Source: Diphasiastrum complanatum (taxonomy: Eukaryota; Streptophyta; Lycopodiopsida; Lycopodiales; Lycopodiaceae). Taken from it: a stretch of DNA of 64,000 nucleotides. The notes beneath the pieces were generated by a model, which was not told the DNA's origin, did not search any database, and saw only the letters and a program-made list of their open reading frames with translations. This document shows, one piece after another, positions 11,234-21,099 of the stretch (the stretch's first letter is position 1; the number at the start of each line of letters is the position of its first letter). Position numbers and translations under genes: made by a program. Location: NCBI GenBank assembly GCA_029204225.1, contig CM055115.1:8469558-8533557 (forward strand), in the 5' to 3' direction.

Positions 11234-11906
11234 TGTTGATAGGAATAAATTTGGCATAGATGGCAAATTATGCATTTCCACTTGTAATGCCACTATTGAG
11301 CCAAAATAGAGTAAGAGGCTAAATACTTGCTAATTAGAGTGTAGACAAGTGTAAAGTTTTTGTTTGATGAATTCCAAGAGGTCCAATAGGATTTAGAGGT
11401 GGAACCTTGTGAGGTCCAATAGGAAATTGAGGTGTGCTTGAATATAGTCCAATAGAATTAAGAGGTGCATAGATCAATGATCCAATAGGATCAAGAGGTG
11501 ACAAAATATGGTCCAATCATAGTTAAGCATAGTGGTAGCTCGTGGACCTACTAGTATCATTGTACTCTTCATTTTGAATGTAATTGACTTGGTGATTTCA
11601 TGGATTTTGTGAGTTATTGGATTTCTAGCTTTCTCTCTCTACTCGAGAGCTCATGATGCATTTTCTCTCTCTACCCGAGGAGAGCAGCTTGTTTTTACTT
11701 AGATTATTTTTTGAATACTTCTCACACGTGTGAGTGAGAGTTGGAAGTGATTGAATGCATGTAGTAGTGTGTTTTTGCCATAGGATTCAAGATTGATCTT
11801 GAATCTCAATCTAGTCTTGATCTTGGTGCATCTACACACCTTAGGAGATCACAAGTACATGTAGTGGACAGTTCACACGTGTGAAATTCAACATGGTATC
11901 AGAGCC
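11234..11906 (+). mobile_element. Isolated copia-type 5' LTR with tRNA-iMet primer site
   Basis: TGGTATCAGAGCC at 11894-11906 is the canonical primer-binding site complementary to initiator tRNA-Met and directly follows a CA dinucleotide, as expected at the end of a 5' LTR. A start at TGTTGATAGG (11234) would give an LTR of 660 bp; this start is a guess because I found no partner LTR or target duplication. The next 550 bases look like leader and then stop at an unrelated minus-strand coding region, so the element is truncated. Confidence 0.6.
11370..11520. repeat. Degenerate minisatellite, period about 32-38 bp
   Basis: Four to five units share GTCCAATAGGAT followed by AGAGGTG. The units vary in length and sequence. 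It lies inside the presumed LTR at 11234-11893, so it may be an LTR-internal repeat. Confidence 0.6.
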
Positions 11907-12459
11907 TACCTAAGGTTACCATGCATTTTGATCCATCTAAGTGAAAAAATTTTCATCAATCTTGAGCTAGAAGTTGTCAAGGCCCATTTTCCTAGCTATC
12001 TTGTTCAATCTTGGATCAAAAGAGATCAAAAGGACATTGATTGGGTCTGACCTGGTACTGTACGGAATCAGGTGCTCAGACACGTGTGAGGAACATCCGA
12101 TTTCAGTTTGGAAGTTCCCTCTCATGTTTGATCCATTTATCTTGCTTGATAGCTTGTTTTGAAGCTATTTTTGTCTAGTTTCTGTTGCAATCAGTTTCAT
12201 TCCATTTGGTTGAGCCAATCAAAAGTTATAAGCTTTTGAATAGGGTTAGGTAGGGCACCTAGACCTGGGTGGACACATTTGGTTTGGTCAAGAGATTGCT
12301 TGGTTGATCCAAAATCACAGTTGTATGCTTGCCAATCTCATCTATATGTGATCTAGGCACTGTTTTGAGATCTTAGCCATTTTGTTTCATGCAATATCAT
12401 TGTATTTGAGTCAAATTTGGTTTCTTAGTGTATTTCACATGTGCTAAGAGTGTTAGATC
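11907..12459 (+). other. Truncated copia leader, no gene
   Basis: This follows the primer-binding site at 11894 and has no long frame and no gag similarity that I can see. The homology presumably ends where the minus-strand frame at 12460 begins. Confidence 0.4.
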
Positions 12460-13236
12460 CTAACTTTGCCTATACTCTATCATTTGATGTGAAATAGATC
12501 TTGTTTTAGAGAGATTTGAGTAGCTAGTGATAATCAATTCACAAATTGTTGTAAGATCTTTCATAGGAGGAGATAGTACTCCATTATTGGATCCTATTGA
12601 AAGTGTGTAACAACATTTATTGTTCATCATTTGAGTTTTCTTCACTTCAAATGTCTTCAATGGGTTCATCCTTGTTGGAACCAAGTGAAAGATTGCCGCT
12701 TGTATTGTATGTTGTCCATCCACAACATAAAATTTTATCTGTACTGCCTTGTTCTTTAAAATTTTGCTGTCGAACACCTCTACAAACTCCCCAGTTTTTG
12801 AATAAAATGGGATCACATCTACTGGGGGCAACTTCACCCCAATAGTGTTAAACAACAATCTCTGCAACGCAACAAAATAATCTCCATTGAAAGGCCTACA
12901 GTTATATTGCACTGGGAGAAGCTCACACTTGGTTACATCAATTTGAATCTTAGTTTGTATACCCAGAGGATACAACTTCTTAAAGGCATCCAATCTCATA
13001 TTTGTTTTTGCAAGTGCATCTTCATCGCATGATTTTGAGGCCTTTGATTTTTTTGAGACAACTTCAATCAAAACATCCTTCTTTTCTTTGACACCCTTTT
13101 TCCTGCTCTTTTGCTCTTTTTGTGAAGGTGGTTGAAAACTCCTAGGTGGAATTGCGTCCACTATTGTAACCACTAAAGTCATATTTGCAGGTGATTCATG
13201 GTGATTATGTCTCTCCGTAGCACTTGTCCCTTCCAC
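12460..13236 (-). pseudogene. DGQH-motif (ParB/DGQHR-like) protein fragment
   Basis: A 258-codon open frame encodes a lysine-rich N-terminal part (KKGVKEKKDVLIEVVSKKSK). After it comes a globular stretch with CRPFNGDYFVALQRLL and IKFYVVDGQHTIQAA. The DGQH-x-x-x-A-A signature resembles the ParB/DGQHR nucleotide-binding fold, but I infer this from the motif alone. The first in-frame ATG is at 13182; upstream codons remain open (ERHNHHESPAN), so the real start is further up. The preceding 500 bases look like coding DNA of the same gene broken by frame changes. It may be a transposon-borne or a host gene; it is probably not intact. Confidence 0.45.
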
Positions 13237-13790
13237 TTCTTTAGTTCATTGTCTGGACTTTTTTTTTGGAACATTTCTTTCCGACCCAAGAAAACTAGGA
13301 TAATTTTGAATTTTGCTTTTGGCCCTTCGAAAGCCTTCAAGTATCTCCTTGTGTGAATAGCCAATTCAATCCGTAGCAAGAGTTCAGATTTTTCTAAACG
13401 CTTGCTACCATCAGCGCGACATCATAATCAACGATACTAGCATAGATCTCAAAATATTTCTCATTCTTTTTAGTAAATATTTTCAAAAATGCAGAACCAC
13501 AATCATCCAATTCCTCTTGAATATCCACCACACATCCACAACTCGTAGTGTTTCCTGTATCAATCCAAAGCACAAAGAAAAATATGTCTAATTTAGAACC
13601 ATTCTCAAAAACCTCAAAGTACCACTTATACTTATTGTCAAACTAAATTCTCGATGTCACTCATACTTATTGTCAATCTTTACTAAATTCTCGATGTCAC
13701 TCATAAGGGGAACAATTATTCCTGCAAATGATCCATCACTGTAAAAATAGTAGTGTTAGAACTTCTTTCTGTTAAAGCTTCTGAAAATAC
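13237..13790 (-). pseudogene. Probable decayed upstream part of the DGQH gene
   Basis: Short minus-strand peptides in changing frames (for example DCGSAFLKIFTKKNEKYFEI and YASIVDYDVALMVASV) lie directly upstream of the DGQH frame and look protein-like. A local tandem duplication of about 45 bp (TTCTCGATGTCACTCAT at both ends, 13622-13705) contributes to the breakage. The assignment to the same gene is inference. Confidence 0.3.
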
Positions 13791-13835
13791 GAAACAATAA
13801 CTTCAACATTTTACTTACCAATAAACAATTTATAG

Positions 13836-15090
13836 CTAGAGCATTGCTCAACTTTCATGTCAATGTTGGAACACAATTGGAAAAATTTTGTGCTACATTG
13901 AACATCAACAACATAATCTGTTGGCTAACTCGAGCAGTGCTCGAGTTAGAGGTAGAAGCAGATTGCCCACCATGTCGAAGTCGGACACTACTGGAAAGGA
14001 AGACAAGATTGACCCCCTCTTCCGCTCTCAAAATACGAAACAAATAAAGTTCAGTATTTTTATTTACCAATAAACAGTTTCTAGCTCGAGCATTGCTCGA
14101 GTTACATGTCAAATATGGAACACATTTGACGGATGGACAAATTTTGTGTTACATTGAACATCAACAACATAATATGCTGGCTATCTCGAGCCATGCTCGA
14201 GTTAGAGGGGAAAGCTAATTGAATCCACTTTCATAAAAGTGCAAATCTGTAGGTTTTCCATAGTGGTGAGTTCCAAAAAAAAATTTGAAAAAATTGCCTA
14301 ACTCGAGTAGTGCTTGAGTTAGAAGTAGAAGCTAGTTTCCGGCCATTTCAAAGTCGGATCAAAATTGGTGCCTGGACAAATCTTGAACATAATTTGGGCT
14401 AACTCGAGCAGTGCTAGAACATCATTGTAAAAATAAGACTGTTAGAACTTCTGTTAAAGCTTCTCAAAATACAAAACCAATAAACTTCAATATTTTTACT
14501 TACCAATAAAGAGTTTATAACTTGAGCATTGCTCAAGTTACATGCCAAAGTTGGAACACAATTGTTGGATGGAGAAATTTGTGCTACATTGAACATCAAC
14601 AACATAATCTCTTGGCTAACTTGAGCAGTGCTCACTGGTTAGAGGTAGAAGGTGATTGCATATACTTTGATAAAAGTGCAAAAAAGTAATTTTACCATAT
14701 CAGTGAATTCAGAAAAAAAAACTTCCTAAATTGGTGTCTTAACTCGAGCAGTGCTCGAGCTAGATGTAGAAGCTGGTTGCCCACCATGTCAAAGTCAAAC
14801 ACTCTTGGAAAGAAAGACAAGATTGACCATCTCTTCCGCTCTCAAAATACGAAACCAATAAAGTTTAGCATCTTCACTTATCAATTAACAGTTTCTAAGT
14901 CGAGCATTGCTCGAGATACATGTCAAAGTTGGAATTTCAAATCAAGACAGGAACCCATAAATTTGTATCATTATAAAACTCTTGCAACTTGAGTTAGTGC
15001 TCAAGTTCTAAAATGACTAGACTGTAGTACAAGCGTTCATATAGAGAGGGCAGAAGAAATGGCTAGAACTCGAGCACTGCTTGAGTAGGC
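13836..15090. repeat. Palindrome satellite, block 1 (12 copies)
   Basis: Twelve copies of an imperfect palindrome occur about every 80-160 bp. The best, at 13925-13949, has 12-base arms CTAACTCGAGCA and TGCTCGAGTTAG around a single G. Others are near 13836, 14081, 14177, 14294, 14397, 14517, 14613, 14737, 14894, 14984 and 15062. Sequence between palindromes also repeats: CTCAAAATAC-type words recur near 13786, 14031, 14464 and 14843, so these are true satellite-like monomers. Half the centres read CATTG and half CAGTG. No coding frame is conserved between units. Confidence 0.92.
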
Positions 15091-16589
15091 TGGATCTAAT
15101 TTTTTTTAAGACTATAGTAAAGGTGTCCAAAAAAAAAGTATGCAATTTTTCCCCCAATTTTTCCCCCAATGTTCTAATGACAACTTATTGACATGATAAA
15201 GAAATCATTCATTTGAATTTCTCATGAGTCATGACCATTAGTAATTCTGACTTTGTGTATTTCAAACCTAGTACTTTTGGGACTACATTAGGTAGTTTCA
15301 TTGATTAGGGTTTAAAAGATATTTTTTTTTTTAAGGAAACAAAAAAAATTATTTAATAACACAACAATCTTTGTTCAAAGTCCAAAAATTCAAGACTAGA
15401 GCAAATTTGATCACACAAAGAGTTGTTCATTTAAAGGCTAGTAGTTTGGTAATGGAACAACATCCTATTAGTAAATACAAGGAGTCTATACACCACATTA
15501 GATTAGAGCAAAAATACAAAATCGGCTATGGCTACAATATGTCAAGTATCACCAAAAACGTTCAAGACAAACATTTTAAACAAATTGTTTAATATATTTG
15601 ATGACATTAGTCATCAGATATGTTACTAGTAATACATGAGACTTCATATATTGTCTCATAACACACACATGACTTCATAATTAATATGTGAAATATAGAA
15701 GAGCTCAAACATATGTGAGACATTTCAAATAATTATCAAAGGAAACTAGAATCATAGATATCAATGCTCACATATATATTCCCAAATGCATTTTTGTGTT
15801 TCCAAAACAAAATTGCATTGCAAAAGCTGTAAAAACACATGGCAAAATTATGTCTTATTTATGTTTTAATTAAGAAATGACTGGGTATAAGACTTCTATG
15901 CCAAACTCTCACCTTGACTAAATTTGAATTTTGGTTCTCCCAATTTTAGACTACTAGAGACTAGAAACTAGTGACTTGCAAATTTTTTGAAACGTGGCTC
16001 TTGGAAGAGCTTAGATTAGACTAGAGATTAGCAATCTAGAGAGCAGAGATTATACTAGAGATTAGTAATCTAGTTGAATTTCCCTCCAGGTTTTCACTAG
16101 CAAAGATTTGAGAATACGATTAGAGATTACGCTGCTCAGACAAGATTAGCAATAACAGATTACACAGGAACAACAAAAGCGACAAAATCATACAGGCACA
16201 CAATCAGAGATTACGCTTCTAAGTCAGCATTAGCATTTACAATTCATTTAGGAAAAATGAAGCGACAAGTTCATATAGTCCATGCAGGTACAACGAAAGT
16301 GACAAGATCATACAGGTACAATAGTAGTGGCAATAGTAAGGTAGGCACATTTCCAAAGACTCCATACTCTTGCAAGCATTGTCAAAATCGCCATTCAATC
16401 GCAATGTGTCTAAATGATCTCTTAGAAAACCTCTACCCCTTTGAATATTAGCGCATTGCTATATTGTATTCCTTGAAAACAATGTAGTCATAAATTAAAT
16501 GTTTCACGAGTAGATATCCAAGGCGTTGAGGAATATCGCCTTGCTAGAGTTCACAATGCTAGAGAAATATCTGCAATATTCTGAAAACT

Positions 16590-16590
<1 letters not shown>
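15091..16590. other. Non-coding spacer between palindrome blocks
   Basis: I see no gene. The part around 15940-16260 has several short repeats built on AGATTAG and ATCTAG. No palindromes of the flanking satellite occur here, so it may be an insertion that split one array. Confidence 0.45.

Positions 16591-16592
<2 letters not shown>

Positions 16593-16622
<30 letters not shown>
16593..16622. repeat. (AG)15 microsatellite
   Basis: This is an uninterrupted AG dinucleotide run directly at the left edge of palindrome block 2. Confidence 0.97.
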
Positions 16623-16624
<2 letters not shown>

Positions 16625-16626
<2 letters not shown>

Positions 16627-18310
16627 TGTTAGGCTTGCTATAATTGCCAAGAGTGTATAAGCTAGACAAAGTTGGTGTCTAACTTGAGCAGTGTTCGAGG
16701 CAGATGCATGCCATGATTCCATTGTATAGACATATTATTAGCAATTGCTTTTTGAGTTGTATAAAGTAGATTACAAATTTTCAAACTCGAGTAGTGCTCG
16801 AATTAGAGCTGTGCTCTGAAGCCTTTTGTAGACATATCATATTTGACTATTTTTCAGTTCTACATGTATTATATGAATCCTTTGTCAGGAGGGTATAATC
16901 TGGACAAAAGTTGGTGTCCAACTTGAGCATTGCTTCATTTGGAGATATTCTCTGAAGCCTTTGTAGACATATGATGTTGGATTGCATTTTTAGTTGTGTA
17001 GACCAGATTCCAAATTGTGGAAGTCGAGCAGTGCTCGAGTTAGGTTTGCCATGATTCCTTTGTCAAGCTTGCTATAATTGGTAGGAGTGTGTAATCTAGA
17101 CAAAGTTGGTGTCTAGCTTGAGCAGTGCTCGAGTTAGATGTATGCCATGATTCCATTGTACAGACATCTCATATGCTATTGCTTTTTGAGCTCTATAAAG
17201 TAGATTTCAAATTGTCTAACTCGAGCAGTGCTCGAGTTAGAGCTGTGCTCTGAAGCCTTTTGTAGACATATGATATTTGATTGTCTTTTAGTTGAACAAG
17301 TATTAATACTATATCATGAGTGTATAATGTTGACAAAATTTGGTGTGCAACTCGAGCAGTGCTCAAGTTGGAGCTATGCTCTGAAGCCTGTGCAGACATA
17401 TGATGTTGGATTGCATTTTTAGTTGTGTAGACTAGATTCCAAATTGTGGAACTCGAGAAGTGCTCGAGTTAGGTATGCAAACTAACATAATGGTAATGAT
17501 CAATTCATAACAGAAGTTTGACCATGGTTCCTTTGTCAAGCTTGCTATAATTGCCAAGAGTGTATAATCTGGACAAAATTTTGGTGTCCAACTCGAACAG
17601 TGCTCGAGTTCGAGGTATTCTCTGAAGCTTTGTAGACATATGATGTTGGATTGCATTTTTAGTTGTGTAGACTAGATTCCAAAAAAAATGAAGTCGAGTA
17701 GTGCTTGAATTAGATATGCTATGATTCTTTTGTCAGGCTTGCTATAATTGGCAGGATTGTATAATCTGGACAAAGTTGGTGTCTAACTTGAGCAGTGCTT
17801 GAGTTAGATGTATGCCATGATTCCATTGTACAGACATATCATATGCTATTTCTTTTTTTAGTTCTATAAAGCAGATTTCAATTTGTCTAACTCGAGCGGT
17901 TCTCGAATTAGAGCTATGCTCTAAAGCCTTTTGTAGACATATAATATTTGACTATTTTTTAGTGTACAAGTATTATATGAATCCTTTTCAAGAGGGTATA
18001 ATCTGGACAAAATTTGGTGTCCAACTCGAGTTAGAGGTATGCTTTGAAGGCTTTGTAGACATATGTTGTAAGTTTGCTTTTTTTTAATTGTATAGACCAG
18101 ATTCCAAATTGTCGAACTCGAGCAGTGCTATAATTGGTAGGAGTGTGTAATCTGGACAGAGTTGGTGTCTAATTTGAGCAGTGCTCGAGTTAGATGTATG
18201 CCATGATTCCATTGTACAGACATCTCATATGTTGTTGCTTTTTGAGTTCTATAAAGCAGATTTCAAATTGTCTAACTCGAGCAGTTCTTGACTTAGAGCT
18301 ATGCACTGAA
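16625..18310. repeat. Palindrome satellite, block 2, with 430-bp higher-order repeat
   Basis: Sixteen palindromes start near 16676, 16781, 16915, 17018, 17109, 17214, 17345, 17446, 17585, 17690, 17780, 17885, 18020, 18110, 18166 and 18270. The one at 17216-17240 is a perfect 12+1+12 palindrome. Spacer sequences fall into four classes of about 104, 131, 101 and 94 bp, in the order 1234-1234-34-1234-12. The array is therefore a four-monomer higher-order repeat of about 430 bp with one half-unit deletion. The unit beginning at 17446 has about 45 extra bases. The copies at 18020 and 18110 have lost half of the palindrome. Confidence 0.92.
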
Positions 18311-18968
18311 GCCTTTTGTAGATTTGACTAAGTTATGCCTAAGGGTTTTTATGATCCCAAAATCTGTTGTCGTTTAAATAGAATAGCATATATGACATAG
18401 CGTACTTATGACAAGGATGTGTGTACACTGTAAACATTGAATAGTACTGTATTGATAGATTTCTGCCATCGTAGGACACTTAAGATTTCAATTCCAACAG
18501 TTTGTCCTTTCATGAATTGTATAGCAGGGAGCAATCACAAATTTGAGTTTATTGAACTTCTGCCTTAAACGATTGCAATTGATGATCATATGCCTATAGC
18601 TCGTAGTGATGAAATTATATTGTTCATGCTCTTTTTGATTGAAAGACACTTAACGAATTAACTTATCTTTTTGGCTTGTAAAACTTTGTGCCCGTTCAGA
18701 TATATTCTAAGCAAAATGCTGACGCAATGGTAATACTACAAAGGAGACATAGTAAAGGCCACGAGCATATGAGACAGAGCAATCACAATTACAATTTTCT
18801 CTACCAAGTAAATTGTAGACCTCAATTATCTTGCCTTTCAAGAACATAAACAACGATAAAAGATGTTCTATTTTTGTCAGTTAATTTGATGCCATGTTAC
18901 TCCTCAATATCCAGCTAGTAAATAATCTTGCGATAGTCATTCTAGATGTGCAACTAGTGAAGAATCAC

Positions 18969-19913
18969 TCAACAAAATTTCCTTACTGCAGAAATGAGTT
19001 TTGCCCTACCCGCGACTATGTCATCAAAAAGATCACGTACGGTGCACTCCAAACTTTCCAAACCACAGTTCAGACTGTTTAAGCTATGCCGAAGCTCCGT
19101 AACATCTGACAGTCGCAATTCCAACGAGCGCGGAACCTGTTCTCCTAATGACTGAAATTCAATGAAAAAATTATCCACATGAGCTTGCATGTTTCCAAAT
19201 TCTCTTAGAAGAATTTTCTCTTTCGTTTCCTCACTGAACCGCAAGCCAATTTGCTCGATAAGCCTTTGATGTTAATTAGACGTAGATTTACCCCATTCGC
19301 CCGTCAAACAAATGGCAATCAGTTTAGCGGAGTAAGAACTATCCATGTGAAGCAATCCAAACAGAAGAATCATTGAAACGAAAGAAATTATGCTCTTCAT
19401 GGGGTAAATTACTGCGCAAGGATCAAATTGCTTTGCATATCTGCTACCCAAATTCCAAAGCTCCTCCTCTGCCTCAAGTTTCATATCAACAAGTTGCTTG
19501 TTTGCTTGATGTATTCTGGACATCTCTCGTCGGCAATGATTTAGAGCCTGAACTATGGTATCATAGTCATCCCCACCTGCTTGAAGAGCTTCAACCGCTA
19601 TATGGACTACCCGCCCATAAATTTGCAATCTGGAAATACCCGTCATCAAAGCTTTATAAACATTCATAAGTCGCATTGTCTCATCCATCAGAGTACTAAA
19701 GCATTTTAATGGAAAAACAACCTTCTCCACTAGATCCAAAACGACTGCAAGAGAAGATCTGAGAATATCCACAGCATACTGCATCCAGTCTACTGTGAAA
19801 AACTTATCTCCAATTGACTCTTCCAATTTTTGCAGACATGACGACAAATTGTCGTGAAATGACATATTGGCAGCACCATGACCGTGAGATCACAGCGAAT
19901 TTACAAAAACCAT
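18969..19913 (-). pseudogene. BYPASS1-like protein, left copy (two nonsense codons)
   Basis: This is the minus-strand counterpart of the gene at 40223. The ATG is at 19913. Codon 8 is TGA where the right copy has CGA, a typical CpG decay. A second stop (TAA for TCA) occurs near 19272-19274, between KSTSN and the following HQ. Otherwise the frame is conserved to VRKFC and a TGA at 18969, so this copy keeps the C-terminal segment (VTELRHSLNSLNCGLESLEC, VRDLFDDIVAGRAKLISAVR) that the right copy loses to a frameshift. The family signature and context are described for the right copy. An internal ATG at 19865 could in principle start a shortened product of 197 residues. Confidence 0.85.
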
Positions 19914-20218
19914 GGCGGTGTTTCTTCAGGCAGAGTTAAGGAAGCAACCTTTGCCGTCGGGGTATTTTGCAGAAATCAAGGTAAGGCTACCGGCCTACCG
20001 CTGTACCTTCTGAAATAGCTTGAGAACGTTGTGAGACAAAAAAATTATGAAGTAAAATTCGCCTTGAGATTGTCGACGAACCCAGCTACGGATTATCACT
20101 GACTCAGAGGTTCGAAGGAATTTATTGAGTTCCGTCCTCTGTCTCTTACATTCAACACGTCTGCATTCAAGTAAGCCTCTTCTTGGCAAATCGTTCGCGG
20201 TCTCACTCTCGCTCGCTC

Positions 20219-20298
20219 GCGCTCTCTCTCTCTCTCTCTCTCTCCCTCTCTCTCTCAATCAAATGTGTGGTGTTCTCTCTATCGATCTCTATTTATAT
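20219..20298 (-). promoter_or_regulatory. Promoter/leader of left BYPASS1-like copy
   Basis: On the minus strand a TATA-like box (ATATAAATAG) lies at 20289-20298, followed by a GA-rich leader microsatellite (20219-20262 as CT on the plus strand). The arrangement is the mirror image of 39841-39913. Confidence 0.6.
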
Positions 20299-21099
20299 GC
20301 TATTTGGACACCTTCAAAACCCTAGTCGCTACATAATAGGTAGTACCCTAGAACGTGTAAATGCATACTGGACCCCTAAGAGGGCTAAAAAATGGGACCA
20401 AAAAACACTTTGGATACTAACACAACAAAGTGATCCAAGGGTGTTGCCTGGAATATGACTAGGTGATAGAATGCCATGATTAACCTCGGTACTCGTTATT
20501 TATTTAGCTAGGTCGGACTATGCATCGCATTTTCAAGTTGCACCGCATGCCAAAGTGCTATTTGTCTTTCAAAGAACAGCAAATATGTCAACAAGGTGAG
20601 GATGAGGGTCTTCAGCTAGAGCCTACACTACATCATGGGTGACTAGGAGGAGGCTATGCTAGACATCACTAGTTGGCCTTTAGGTATCATGATTCAGCCC
20701 TATCTCCTCAGGCTTTACTATGAAGAATTTAGGATTTCACTTTTAGGTTGTTTACACGTTGCAGACTGATAGATATTATAACAATTTGTGATTTGCTTTA
20801 ATGAAATTTGGATAATGGAATTATAGAAGTTGGAACTACATGCCATTCATCGTTTATGTATGTACTACGATTTCAGACTTGTCACTGTATTCTAATTATG
20901 GTAACAAGCATTACTTCCCCTCGCATCAGACAAGCATTCATTGCATTGAATAATGATCACTTAAATAAGAATAATGAGATTCTACTATATGAGCAAAACT
21001 TCATAAGTATAATCTTGAAAATAGCATAGAGAGAGTAAATCATTCACATCAATAAAATGAGAATAGACTAACTCACTAACTTCACATCAATCCATTTCA

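Noticed and set aside
17193-17656. Small frames repeating SNSSTARV or LEHCSSW
   Set aside because: They arise from the palindrome CTCGAGCAGTGCTCGAG read in different frames.
13836-18310. CRISPR-like array (palindromic repeats with spacers)
   Set aside because: Spacers repeat in a higher-order pattern and vary from 56 to 160 bp, repeats are degenerate, there is no cas gene, and the context is a plant nuclear genome. It is a satellite.
20183-20458. Protein frames rich in SLSLSL or RERERE (also 39877, 60485, 60583, 60800, 60846)
   Set aside because: They are translations of CT/GA microsatellites.
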